IMG/VR virus record: IMGVR_UViG_3300009526_000021
Coordinates: 1 to 41,208 of that record
Direction: 5' to 3' (one strand)
DNA: 41,208 bases
Source: a virus
Below, piece by piece: positions 15,736 to 25,543 of this stretch; positions within the stretch are counted from its first letter, which is position 1, and the number at the start of each line of letters is the position of its first letter. A program made the translations under genes and the position numbers. The notes beneath the pieces were generated by a model. It was not told the origin of the DNA, searched no databases, and was given only the letters and a program-made list of their open reading frames with translations.

Positions 15736-17058
15736 TTATGCGGGTGTTGCAAAATACGGAACCCACTTATCCGTGCCATTTATATTTATTCTTGCCCATC
15801 CATCATTTGCGTTTGTGTGATTAGGAAATGTTCCATGTAAACTAGAAACGCATGTAGATGCATCTGTTGCTGATGATCCAGTAAATATGATGAATGGTTC
15901 ATCATTGTCATTTTGATCTAACTCTAAACAAGCGGCTCCAGTTGTATCGTTTTGTATGTCAACTACAGCATTGTTATTAGCTCCTGTACTACCAAAGGTA
16001 AAGTGTTTATTAGATCCGTGAATTTTCATAACTTGAGCAATAGTACCTCCATCAGTTACAGAAAGATTAATATCTCCATCTCCTGATCCTGAATTACCTG
16101 CTAATAAATTAATAGCTCCTCCTGCAGCAGTGCCGTTTGCAGCACCTCCAGATAATGTTATAGCTCCTCCAGCTGTATTACTAGCTGTACCAGCAGAGCC
16201 AGTTATTTTAAATTCATTACCAGCTCCTGTACTAGGAGACATAACGTTTATTTCTCTTGTGTCACCAGATGTAAAAGATATATTATCTCCTACAGTTAAT
16301 GCTGCAGTATTAGTAGTATCATATGTTGCAGTAGGACCACTGTGTCCTATAAAAACTCTACCAGTAGTATCAATGTTTATACCTTCCGATGAGCCATCAC
16401 CACTAAGCCATCCTATTCCTAAGTCTAAATTATGACCATTTAAACTAACTTCATTATTAAAAACTACTGATGATGTAAATGTAACGTCATTTAAATCCAC
16501 ATTTAAAGTATGTGGAGAAGTAGTAAGATCCCAAGCTAATCCCGCACCTGCTGGTATTAAAGTAGAGAGTGATGCATACTCTGCATTTAAGCCGTCAGTT
16601 TTTAAAACTTGATTAGCTGTTCCTACTCCAGATAGAGTTAATGCATTTATAGCAGATTGTTGATTTAAAGCTCCTGTACCTCCGTTTTCTATAGATAGTA
16701 CGCTTACTCCTCCGTCAGATGCTAAATCTATAGTTTGTAAAAATTTAGATTTCTCATTGTTGCAACTATTTAAATCTAATTCTGCTGGATAAAAGTTTGC
16801 CATGATAGTTCCACTAGAAGTATTAAAAGCTAAAAGATTTGTATTAGATTTAATACTTTTTAATTTAATTCTATTCCCTGTAGTAGATTCTATCAATCCA
16901 ACTCCAATACCACTATTAGTTACAGTTGTAGCTAAATCAGATGCTTTAAATTTTGCTTCTCTATTACTTGTAATATCTGCTATATACACATACCAAGCTC
17001 CAGCATTAATCTGTTCTATTACTGCGTTTTGTAAATTTTTTATTTTTGTATTTGCCAT
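15736..17058 (-). CDS. Tail-fibre protein
   Basis: The 440-residue protein has phage fibre hallmarks: an N-terminal MANTKIKNLQNAVIEQI anchor, the ENGGTGALNQQSAINAL motif near residue 125 and GVGTANQVLKTDG just after it, which are frequent in fibre shafts. Central residues 210-370 are low-complexity Gly, Ala, Thr, Ser, Asp with GGAxxLSGGAANGTAAGGA, consistent with a beta-helix. The end, NDGWARININGTDKWVPYFA, reads like a small receptor-facing or capping domain. It follows the giant adhesin gene by 11 nt. The specific receptor cannot be read from the sequence. Confidence 0.72.
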   Translation of the reverse strand: MANTKIKNLQNAVIEQINAGAWYVYIADITSNREAKFKASDLATTVTNSGIGVGLIESTTGNRIKLKSIKSNTNLLAFNTSSGTIMANFYPAELDLNSCNNEKSKFLQTIDLASDGGVSVLSIENGGTGALNQQSAINALTLSGVGTANQVLKTDGLNAEYASLSTLIPAGAGLAWDLTTSPHTLNVDLNDVTFTSSVVFNNEVSLNGHNLDLGIGWLSGDGSSEGINIDTTGRVFIGHSGPTATYDTTNTAALTVGDNISFTSGDTREINVMSPSTGAGNEFKITGSAGTASNTAGGAITLSGGAANGTAAGGAINLLAGNSGSGDGDINLSVTDGGTIAQVMKIHGSNKHFTFGSTGANNNAVVDIQNDTTGAACLELDQNDNDEPFIIFTGSSATDASTCVSSLHGTFPNHTNANDGWARININGTDKWVPYFATPA

Positions 17059-17069
17059 AGTTTTATTTT

Positions 17070-20000
17070 TTAAAAGTCAAAATTCTGTATGTCATCTACT
17101 CCGTCTACCCCTCTTATAGGAGAAGATGATTCGTTTGGATCTGGTAGATAATCAACATCTTCGTCTGTTTTAGCCTTGCTTGCGCAGTCTGGGCAGATCT
17201 TTGTTAAATAAGTGGTCCAAGTTAGTAAAATTTTAGGAGATAAGCAAGACCCGCGGAACCCTAATCCGAATCTTTTTATTAAGTATCTTATTAACAATAC
17301 CCTCCACACATCTATAGTATTGTAAGTGAAACTGTTCATATCTAGTACTCCTCCTAGCATTTTATCATAAACAGTAGTAGCAAGATTACCTACACATCCT
17401 ACAATATCTTCAAGATCGTCAAGACATTCAGGGCAGTCTGGTTCTGCTGAAGCCGTTCCCGCACATCTAAATACACCATTACAGTATGTTAAATGCTGCG
17501 TTCCTGTACATTCGTGTCCTACAAATTGAGCAGTTGTAGAATGAAACTCTCCATTTATATAAGACTCACTTGATATTGGAGTTCCTCCCCCATCTAGTAC
17601 AGTTATATTTTGAAGATCTGTAGCTGTAAGTGTAGGGTCTGCTAAGTACGCAACTGTTGGTATACCCCCTACATTTTGATTATATAATTCAAATGCAAAA
17701 GCTGCTGGTCCCGTAACATTTTTACCATCAAATTGTAAAGTATGTTTTCCTGGGAGTAAAGCTATAGGAAATAAATTCCAAAATGTATTATTAGATGTTT
17801 GATTAAGTAAATGTATATACACCTGCCCGTCTACACTAAATCTAACTTCATCGTCTCCAGCTAAAGCTAGTATAAAATTAGTAGCAACTGGTATATCTAT
17901 AGTACATATTGTAATACCAGGTCTAGAATTAACAGGCTGATGAGCTGTAGTAGTAGAAGTATATTGATTAAACCATTGAGGCCATATACCTATATCTTTT
18001 AATCTATTATTATATACTGGGAAGTTCATAGTCCAAGATGGATCTGTTGCTAAGATACCTGCTCCAACGTCTATAACTTCAGCTTCTCCTGGTAGAGTAG
18101 GTAGTTGCGATGTGAATGGTAATAAATTTACATCTTGACCTACAGGAACTGGTGATGTATAAGTACCTCCAGTCCATACTCCAAATATTTTAGCGCCAAC
18201 TTGCCCCCAAGTTAAAGTGTTTGCGCAGCAAGGCATGTTTTGAGCTACAGTAACTGCTGTCCAATTATTCTTCCATACTCCAGATATATTTAAACAATCT
18301 ACAGGATTATTAACACCTCCTATAACTGTACCTGCATTAGCATCAAAACATTTACCATATAACGGTGCAGCTTCATTTTCAAATCCTATACATGTATTGA
18401 AGTTTGGATTAACTATTAAATTTCCAGTCCATACTCCTGCAGCGTTAGTACAATCTATGTAATTATTATTACCTGCAACACTACAAGTACCAGTATTTAA
18501 GTCTTCTGTGTATTGATTTTCATCTAACTCATAACCTGGAGGACACCCACAATCACAGTTTTCCGCTCCAAATATATCGATAAGATTTAACATTCCATTA
18601 TCTAAAACGGCTGCTGCACAATTATCACAATTTTCTATTGGAGCTATAAGTGGAGAACCACTTGTCCCTCCATATGATGATGCAGGTGCATCTATTACAT
18701 TATTAGTAACTCTAACAACATACATAGCTTCTAGTGCCGCCGCTCCAAGTGGAGCAGTAACAGATAAATTTGTTAGAGTAAATTCTACTGGTGCTCCCAT
18801 TTGAGCTTGTGTTGGTGTATAATAGAAATAACCTTGAGAATTTAAACCGCCATCTATTTCAGGACATATTTCAGTACCTGCACTAGTTTCTGTTAATTGA
18901 AAACACCATCCGCTATTATTTGCGCTACATGATGGAGTTCCACATTCGTGTCCTCCTTGCCCTCCTCCTGCTGTAAAATCAAATTTTACTTGATGGTCTG
19001 CACAACAATCTAAATTACAAGATCCTGTTCCTGGCACATCACAACAAACATCTCCGTAATAAGGAGAAAATAAATTACTATCATATGATAAAGAAGATGC
19101 TCCTGGATCTTCTATAAATACTTCAATTGCCCAGTTCATACCTGGCCACCAAAAATCTTCTTGAACTTCAAATGTAAATGTTCCATTAGTACCCCCCATA
19201 ATAGATACTCCTGTGTGTCCTGTTGTAGTAACATTTAAATTAGATATACTTTCTAACTCTACTTTTGTACCTCCATTCCATATAGCTACTGAATGATCTG
19301 CAAATATATCTACAAAATCTGCATAACAATTATCCTCTGTACAATCTACACAAAAGTTAACACATGTAGCTGGTCCTCCAGGATTACAATCTTCTATCAT
19401 ATCATCAAACATAGGATTAAAGCAAGGACTAGCATCATGAACCCATATTCTATATATACCAGAATCTAAATTATCAAAGCCATAATATGTAATATTAGTA
19501 TTAGCATCTACTATAGAAGTCCAAGTTCCTGGTGTTGTTGTGCTAGCATTATAATTAGTTATATTAAATATTGTAGGCCCACTGTCAGTAGCATTAGGAT
19601 CAGTATTGACCCAATGTAGACCATCGTCAATACTGTAATATAAATCTCCTACTCCTCCACTTGCAGTAATAGTTATAGACCCACATCCACAATCATTACA
19701 ATAAGGATGAGTATATTGTATGTCCTCAATAAGTACTGGGTTGTTTGCTATAGTCCAAGTACCTGTAACAGTTTCACCACAAAAGTCTGTAACAGTAACT
19801 TCATAATCCCCAGGGCATAACGCTCTTATATCTTCAATAGTGGCTCCAGGCCACGTAGCAGTATTAGTTGTACTAGTATGAGCCCCTGAAGTAGTTATCC
19901 ATGAATATGTAAATGGTCCAACTCCATCATGTACAGTCAAATCAATTTCTCCACTACACTCGTCGCAACAGTTAGAATCGACAACTACAGCGCTTAAAGT

Positions 20001-23000
20001 CATAGGAACATATGGACTTAAAGGTATTTGATCTGCTACTGTAGGACCTTGACAACTATTAACTACACTGACTAAATATATATAAATATCTAATCCTCCA
20101 GTTAAGCTTAGGTTATTTCCACTAACAGTTTCTGTCCAAGTGTTGTCTACTAAGAGGCCTACTAAATCTGTAGAATTAAAAGATACTGTCCCTCCAGAAT
20201 TTTGTATTTGAACAAATGTAGCATTATCTGTACTAAACCACAACTCAAACGGAAAGTCTCCTACAGTATTTGAAACTTCAAAAGTCCCATCATCTCCAGT
20301 CACACAAGTAGGTCCAGTTGTTTTTGGAATAGCAGTATCTTCAATAGCATTAGCTAAAATAATCTGCGTTATTGTTTCTGAGCATCCATTTTGATCAGTT
20401 ACTGTCACAGTGTAAGTTCCTCCTATTAAATTAGAATCTCCTGTTGGTGTGTCTGGTGTGTAAGCCGCTCCGTCTTTAGTCCATACAAATGTATATCCCG
20501 GAGTCCCTCCAGTTGGCGTTACCTCAATTGTTCCGTCGTTTGTTGAAGCGCATGAGACGTCTGAGTATGTATAATTTACTACTATAGAATTTCCACCTCC
20601 GAGTACAAATGTCATGTCATGAGTACATCCTGTAGCGGTTACAGTTATTGTAATAGTATATTGTGTAGCGGATGTAACTCCCGATACTTCATATTCTCCA
20701 TTTGCTGGACTACCAAGTATAACCCAAGTTCCTACTGACGCTCCACTGTTAAAATCAATTAGATTTGTAATAGTATAATCATTAGCATTTATAAGATTTC
20801 CACTACTATCTTCTGCAATAATTGTAAATTGGGTTGGCCCAGGAGTACAAGGAGCAACGTAATTGTTTAGTATAGCTGTAGGAGAGTTTCCTTCAGTTAA
20901 AACAACACCTAACTCTTCAGCTGTACATCCATTTGAGTCTGTAACTTGAATGTCCCAAGATCCAGCACCTAATCCTGTTATAGTTGCAGTTGAAGAGAGA
21001 ATCCAAGTACTAGTACCATTTAATTTATATGCATACGTATAAGTCCCACTACCTGCATTTGGAACTAATTGTATTGTTCCAGTTCCACCACCACAAACAG
21101 CGCTTGTTGCAATATAACTTAAGCCTACAGTAGGTACTATTCCTATAGTAAAACTACCTGATACATCACAGCTATCAGGATCTACTAGAGTATAAGTATA
21201 AGTACCAGCACCTAAACCATTATTAGAAACATTTATTGTAGTAGTAGTAGATGTTAATGGTGTATTAGTAAAACTTAAACTAGGACCAGTAACACTAAAC
21301 AAATAAGTTACATTAGGAGTAACATCCCAAGACATAGAAAATGATCCGTCAGAACCAGCACATGTTTCATCTGTAATTGTAGGGGCGAAAAGCAAACTAT
21401 GTGTGGCCCCTGCAATACTTAGAGTGTACGTACCTGCATTGTCAGTACAACCAGTTGCATCTGAAACATTGATTATATATTGCCCTGCAAAAAGAGGACT
21501 AGCAGTTTGTACAGCAGATGCACTTCCTGCATTACCAGAAACAATTGCAACACCTCCACTAGTAATTGTCCAACTATAAGGTGCAGTACCTGTAGGATTA
21601 TTAGGGTCATCACAAGTAAATTGTATCTGCCCATTTGTATTACACGTAGGACTAATTATTTGAACTAAATTTATTGTAGGAGCTACACCTTGATTAGTTA
21701 CAGTAAACATTTCTGAATAGCTACATCCTGTTGACCTATCAATCACCATTAACATATGGTTCCCAGGACAGACAAGCGAAGCTTTACCGCAAGAACCAGT
21801 AATAGGAATACTGGTTCCTCCAGCATCAGTCCAAAGTCCAGTTCCTGTATGATTACTATAAGGTCCAGCTGAAAATATAGGTGTAACTGTTTGCCCAGTA
21901 AAAAGCCATAGAATATCAGCATTTTCCATATTCACTGTAGTAAGATCTGTATTTATCTGCACAGATCCAGCACAAGAAGTATTACATCCCCCATAATTTG
22001 TTACAGCTACACTTAAATTAATAGGTCCATCTGGACAACTTGCAAAGCTATTATAATAAAGAGTACTCCCATTAAAGTTACGCTGTGGACCTGTGGCGTA
22101 AGAATTCCAAGGAGTATAGTCTATCCTATCAAACCTAACAATCATTGGAGTATAAAAAGGATTAGTACCATTATAACTACCTAATGAAGTTGATTCAATC
22201 TCCTCAGAAACACTAGAATTAAAAGCTACATTACCACTTATAGGATCTCCGTCAAAAACTCCTGCAAATACAGGATGATGAGTACAAGTTGTAGCTGTTG
22301 ATCCTGGAACTATCTCTTGATCTTCTATTCCAAATCGTGCATTTGCAGTTGCACCACTGCCCGTCCAATTAGGAGACTTAGTGCCATACCCTTGACCATT
22401 AGCAAAATTAGATCCTGGCCCACCAGATAAATTAAACGCGCTGTAAGCGGAAGTACTATTAAACCCAGAATTGTTTTGATCCCCTGCTTTAGCTAAACTA
22501 ATTAATCCATATTCAGGCTGGAAAGTAACCGCAGCTCCAACATATCCATTGTCTAATAGAGGTGTTGCTCCTTGGAGCAGTCTGTCAGAAGACGTTGCAC
22601 CTTCTAATAATCCACCGGAAATTTTATTAGTACCCATATTTCCAATAGGAGATATGTGATCCATCATAATCGCTGAAGTTCCTTGATTAAATGTATTGAA
22701 ATACCAAGTGGCTGTACCACCTGTCGGGTGCCAATGAGTATCTCCTATGTGTTGTACTGCACCGGAAATTTTATTTCTTATTATAATATCCCAACCACTG
22801 TTTCCTGTAGTGTCTGAATTCTGTCCAACATCATTAAGTATATCGTAACCTGCACCCTGAAAATACTGAGAGTAAATCTGCTCATGTACAGTATTGTAAC
22901 TAGAGTTATCAAAACCCATTTCTGTATCCGTCATCGTATTCCCCTTAGTATTTAGTTGGGTTATATGCGATGCTAAATAATGATTAGGAATATGATGCTG

Positions 23001-23840
23001 TCCTCCTTGTATAGGCTCTTTAGATATAAATACACATTTTCTTTTATCAGCGGCTGAAAAATTATTAAACCTAGGATCTGTAGCGTTTATTTGAGACCAA
23101 AGATTGTCAGCAAAAATTATTGCTTTAGCAGTATCAAACATATCACCAGCAGTAAAAAAGTCAAGAGTTTCCCCAGTAAGGGAATCTTGAAAATCAATAG
23201 TTAAGTCGCTACTATTAAGAGTACTTGCAGTTGGATCTGAAGTAGAAAATAAAGGCACAAAAGGAATAATGTAATCTAGATTATGTTCTTTATTTGAGTT
23301 CCAATTATATGCGGTAGTACCGTTTACATAATTATTAGCAGGATCACCACACGAATTTATAAATTGAAAAAAGGTACTACCATTTCTAGCTTCACGAAAT
23401 CTATACGTTCCCCTTAACCGTATTGTTGATGAGTTTGCAAAAGAGGATATGTTAGACCTTCCTAGCATACCAGCAGGAGTATCCTCTGGATACAACACAC
23501 AAATCATATGCTGCTTTGCTCCATTGCTGGCGTTAGTGTTGCTACCCCATGAACCATATCCGTTTGGTTCATTAGGAGTTAGTACAGTTCCACCTGCAGA
23601 TTTTGCTGTACCTTGAAGGTACTCACAGTAATTGTCTGATGCTCCAGCCACTCCCCATGTTGTTCTAGTTACAGTTCCTGTACCTCCTTGAAGTACAGCA
23701 GAGTTGGAATGTAAAGGACCCATTAAAAATCTTAACCCTCTTTTATCACCACCCGAATCTACCCAATTACTAATGTCTAAGTGATCATACCCGCCTGTAT
23801 CATTCAGGCCTACCATGTTTATCCATTCTCCGTAAGCCAT
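17070..23840 (-). CDS. Giant adhesin-like virion protein with SprB-like repeats
   Basis: At 2256 residues this is the largest gene in the window. Residues 1 to about 600 form a non-repetitive head with many Gly/Asn/His and no signal peptide. From about 610 to 1440 come at least seven immunoglobulin-like repeats with the SprB pattern, best seen as SCASTNDGTIEVTPTGGTP followed by YTFVW and GGTYTVTVTDQNGC. Residues around 1880-2060 contain LALAGDDEVRFSVDGQVYIH, which resembles a PA14/lectin-like sugar-binding fold. The last 120 residues include Cys pairs (CPECLDDLEDIVGC) and may anchor it to the tail. SprB repeats come from the flavobacterial gliding adhesin. Without a signal peptide, and coupled by TAATG to a virion-type gene, it is most likely part of the particle. 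Confidence 0.75.
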   Translation of the reverse strand: MAYGEWINMVGLNDTGGYDHLDISNWVDSGGDKRGLRFLMGPLHSNSAVLQGGTGTVTRTTWGVAGASDNYCEYLQGTAKSAGGTVLTPNEPNGYGSWGSNTNASNGAKQHMICVLYPEDTPAGMLGRSNISSFANSSTIRLRGTYRFREARNGSTFFQFINSCGDPANNYVNGTTAYNWNSNKEHNLDYIIPFVPLFSTSDPTASTLNSSDLTIDFQDSLTGETLDFFTAGDMFDTAKAIIFADNLWSQINATDPRFNNFSAADKRKCVFISKEPIQGGQHHIPNHYLASHITQLNTKGNTMTDTEMGFDNSSYNTVHEQIYSQYFQGAGYDILNDVGQNSDTTGNSGWDIIIRNKISGAVQHIGDTHWHPTGGTATWYFNTFNQGTSAIMMDHISPIGNMGTNKISGGLLEGATSSDRLLQGATPLLDNGYVGAAVTFQPEYGLISLAKAGDQNNSGFNSTSAYSAFNLSGGPGSNFANGQGYGTKSPNWTGSGATANARFGIEDQEIVPGSTATTCTHHPVFAGVFDGDPISGNVAFNSSVSEEIESTSLGSYNGTNPFYTPMIVRFDRIDYTPWNSYATGPQRNFNGSTLYYNSFASCPDGPINLSVAVTNYGGCNTSCAGSVQINTDLTTVNMENADILWLFTGQTVTPIFSAGPYSNHTGTGLWTDAGGTSIPITGSCGKASLVCPGNHMLMVIDRSTGCSYSEMFTVTNQGVAPTINLVQIISPTCNTNGQIQFTCDDPNNPTGTAPYSWTITSGGVAIVSGNAGSASAVQTASPLFAGQYIINVSDATGCTDNAGTYTLSIAGATHSLLFAPTITDETCAGSDGSFSMSWDVTPNVTYLFSVTGPSLSFTNTPLTSTTTTINVSNNGLGAGTYTYTLVDPDSCDVSGSFTIGIVPTVGLSYIATSAVCGGGTGTIQLVPNAGSGTYTYAYKLNGTSTWILSSTATITGLGAGSWDIQVTDSNGCTAEELGVVLTEGNSPTAILNNYVAPCTPGPTQFTIIAEDSSGNLINANDYTITNLIDFNSGASVGTWVILGSPANGEYEVSGVTSATQYTITITVTATGCTHDMTFVLGGGNSIVVNYTYSDVSCASTNDGTIEVTPTGGTPGYTFVWTKDGAAYTPDTPTGDSNLIGGTYTVTVTDQNGCSETITQIILANAIEDTAIPKTTGPTCVTGDDGTFEVSNTVGDFPFELWFSTDNATFVQIQNSGGTVSFNSTDLVGLLVDNTWTETVSGNNLSLTGGLDIYIYLVSVVNSCQGPTVADQIPLSPYVPMTLSAVVVDSNCCDECSGEIDLTVHDGVGPFTYSWITTSGAHTSTTNTATWPGATIEDIRALCPGDYEVTVTDFCGETVTGTWTIANNPVLIEDIQYTHPYCNDCGCGSITITASGGVGDLYYSIDDGLHWVNTDPNATDSGPTIFNITNYNASTTTPGTWTSIVDANTNITYYGFDNLDSGIYRIWVHDASPCFNPMFDDMIEDCNPGGPATCVNFCVDCTEDNCYADFVDIFADHSVAIWNGGTKVELESISNLNVTTTGHTGVSIMGGTNGTFTFEVQEDFWWPGMNWAIEVFIEDPGASSLSYDSNLFSPYYGDVCCDVPGTGSCNLDCCADHQVKFDFTAGGGQGGHECGTPSCSANNSGWCFQLTETSAGTEICPEIDGGLNSQGYFYYTPTQAQMGAPVEFTLTNLSVTAPLGAAALEAMYVVRVTNNVIDAPASSYGGTSGSPLIAPIENCDNCAAAVLDNGMLNLIDIFGAENCDCGCPPGYELDENQYTEDLNTGTCSVAGNNNYIDCTNAAGVWTGNLIVNPNFNTCIGFENEAAPLYGKCFDANAGTVIGGVNNPVDCLNISGVWKNNWTAVTVAQNMPCCANTLTWGQVGAKIFGVWTGGTYTSPVPVGQDVNLLPFTSQLPTLPGEAEVIDVGAGILATDPSWTMNFPVYNNRLKDIGIWPQWFNQYTSTTTAHQPVNSRPGITICTIDIPVATNFILALAGDDEVRFSVDGQVYIHLLNQTSNNTFWNLFPIALLPGKHTLQFDGKNVTGPAAFAFELYNQNVGGIPTVAYLADPTLTATDLQNITVLDGGGTPISSESYINGEFHSTTAQFVGHECTGTQHLTYCNGVFRCAGTASAEPDCPECLDDLEDIVGCVGNLATTVYDKMLGGVLDMNSFTYNTIDVWRVLLIRYLIKRFGLGFRGSCLSPKILLTWTTYLTKICPDCASKAKTDEDVDYLPDPNESSSPIRGVDGVDDIQNFDF

Positions 23841-24424
23841 TAGCAGTTACAATTACATTCGTTAGTACTGCACATACTTTTAGCTTTTAAATATTTTTTA
23901 TATGCTTTTTTAAATTGATCTGGTGTCTGTAAACAATCTGTTGTGTTTACTTTAGCTCCTTGTATTAATAAATATATTTTACTTATTACATCAAGAGCTT
24001 TAGAACATTCTTCGTCACAACTACAATCTATTAACTCAGTTAATTTACTTGCAATACAACAATCTATGTCACAATGTCCTACAACACCCGCAGTAAATGT
24101 TGTCCCTGGATCTACTGGATCTTGAATAACTATCATAAAAACTCCATTCAAAGATTCTTCTGTTGCAGTAGAAATATTAAGAAAAGTTAATTCTGTTGCT
24201 CCTGAGCCATTTAAAGCTACAGGACTATTTAATACATATCCATTTATAGTTAATCCTGTTGCAGGATCTACATTCCCATTATAAGGTTGGGTCGGATCTA
24301 AGAGTTCATATATTTGTGATGGACTCTCAAAATCGTTATGGAATAGTGTATACGTAGCGCCTGAAGGAGCCCCCGAAACTTGCAAGGTTTTACAATCAGC
24401 ACTTAGTGAAAAAGATACAGGCAT
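23840..24424 (-). CDS. Cys-rich virion protein preceding the giant adhesin
   Basis: This 194-residue protein has a beta-rich N-terminal half (SFSLSADCKTLQVSGAPSG) with a single Ig-like appearance. From residue 116 it becomes Cys-rich and helical: DIDCCIASKLTEL, DCSCDEECSKALDVISKIYL, and the last residues CNCNC. About 14 cysteines sit in the final 80 residues, suggesting metal binding or disulfides. The giant adhesin also carries a Cys-containing C-terminal region with CPEC spacing, and the two genes are coupled by a TAATG overlap, so the pair may assemble together. A terminator lies immediately upstream of its start. Confidence 0.62.
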   Translation of the reverse strand: MPVSFSLSADCKTLQVSGAPSGATYTLFHNDFESPSQIYELLDPTQPYNGNVDPATGLTINGYVLNSPVALNGSGATELTFLNISTATEESLNGVFMIVIQDPVDPGTTFTAGVVGHCDIDCCIASKLTELIDCSCDEECSKALDVISKIYLLIQGAKVNTTDCLQTPDQFKKAYKKYLKAKSMCSTNECNCNC

Positions 24425-24444
24425 TTAATTTAAGTTTTAAAGTT

Positions 24445-24476
24445 AAAAAAAGGAAGGGGGTATTAACCCCCGACCT
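24445..24476 (-). terminator. Rho-independent terminator after the 338-residue virion gene
   Basis: Read on the minus strand, a GGGGG arm (24471-24467) and a CCCCC arm (24460-24456) form a G/C stem closing a TTAATA loop, with AGG/CCT extending it after two mismatches, followed directly by a T-run (24451-24445). It sits between the stop at 24492 and the next start at 24424, so it would limit read-through from head/neck genes into the fibre block. Confidence 0.8.
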
Positions 24477-24491
24477 CTTATTGATCATTCT

Positions 24492-25508
24492 CTATGCAGA
24501 GAATAATATTGTTTTATCTGTTACTGCAGCTTGATCCATGAACATGTTATCTAACACAGTATCTCCTGCAGCCATTTCTGTAGAACTATCACCAATATAT
24601 ATTCTTATAGTATTCAATTCACCTGCAGGAGCAATTCCTGTTGAGTTAGGGTGGTTGTGTCTGTAAGTAACATCCATTACATGATATTTCCATGTTTTTG
24701 TTGCAAATGTCTCAGCAGTCTTTGGAAGGTATAATCTATTTAAATGACCATATCTACCTTGAGTTTTTTTCTCATCTGATAAAGCTTGAGCATAATTTCC
24801 AACTCCTACAATAGGAGCATGAACTTTAAAGATGTTAGCAACTGTACCAGCACTAACAGTAATAGCAGTATCACTATCATCAATTACTTGAAATGATGTT
24901 CCAAACTCTTTAGCAGTAATCGTAAAGTCAGAAGTATTAGCTAAAGCTGCAGAAACTGCTGCTGCTTTATCTGCATTTACTGCATCTACTAAACCTTGAC
25001 ATATTTCTGCTGCAGTTGCTGAAGCATCTGATACATACTCATAATTTCTAATTTCTCCAGTTCTATCTGATAACTCTTTAGCATTAGTAGGATTAGCATA
25101 TTCAGAATAATCGTTGATAGATCCAATATACTTTACTATTACTTTAATAGCAAACCTAGTGTTGTTATTAGTATTACTGATAGTCTCAGTTGTAGTGTTT
25201 CCAGCTTTTACAGCCGTAACGTGCTCTTTCCAATCTACTCTTACAATATCTCTTGTATTAATGATTGGAGACGATAAAGGATTACCTGTTGTTCTCCCTT
25301 GAACGAATTGTACTCTTGATTTAACCCATTGTTCTGTACCCCCTGTTGGCTTGTCTACATATAAATCTGCAGCAGCTCCGTCAGTGTTATTTGTACCTTC
25401 ACCTAAAATACCTACAATACCAGATCCAATCGCGCTCATCGCTTGATTGTTTGATACTACCGCATTTGAGATGAACACTTGAGATAAATTACTTCCATTT
25501 CTTGACAT
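24492..25508 (-). CDS. Virion structural protein, possibly abundant
   Basis: The 338-residue protein starts MSRNGSNLSQVFISNAVVSN and has a Gly-rich loop (GSGIVGILGEGTNNTDG). QWVKSRVQFVQGRT and RDIVRVDWKEHV follow, then an alanine-rich domain (residues 165-215, AAEICQGLVDAVNADKAAAV) and a C-terminal beta part (KTWKYHVMDVTYRHN). No enzymatic motif is seen. It is a single gene between the neck-type protein and a strong terminator, an arrangement typical of a highly expressed particle protein. It may be a second coat, decoration or tail-tube-like component. A specific family is not recognised. Confidence 0.58.
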   Translation of the reverse strand: MSRNGSNLSQVFISNAVVSNNQAMSAIGSGIVGILGEGTNNTDGAAADLYVDKPTGGTEQWVKSRVQFVQGRTTGNPLSSPIINTRDIVRVDWKEHVTAVKAGNTTTETISNTNNNTRFAIKVIVKYIGSINDYSEYANPTNAKELSDRTGEIRNYEYVSDASATAAEICQGLVDAVNADKAAAVSAALANTSDFTITAKEFGTSFQVIDDSDTAITVSAGTVANIFKVHAPIVGVGNYAQALSDEKKTQGRYGHLNRLYLPKTAETFATKTWKYHVMDVTYRHNHPNSTGIAPAGELNTIRIYIGDSSTEMAAGDTVLDNMFMDQAAVTDKTILFSA

Positions 25509-25543
25509 AATTTTTGTTTTTAATTATTAATAATAAATTGATC

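Noticed and set aside
17070-23840. Diversity-generating retroelement target in the giant adhesin
   Set aside because: No template repeat or reverse transcriptase is visible in the window.
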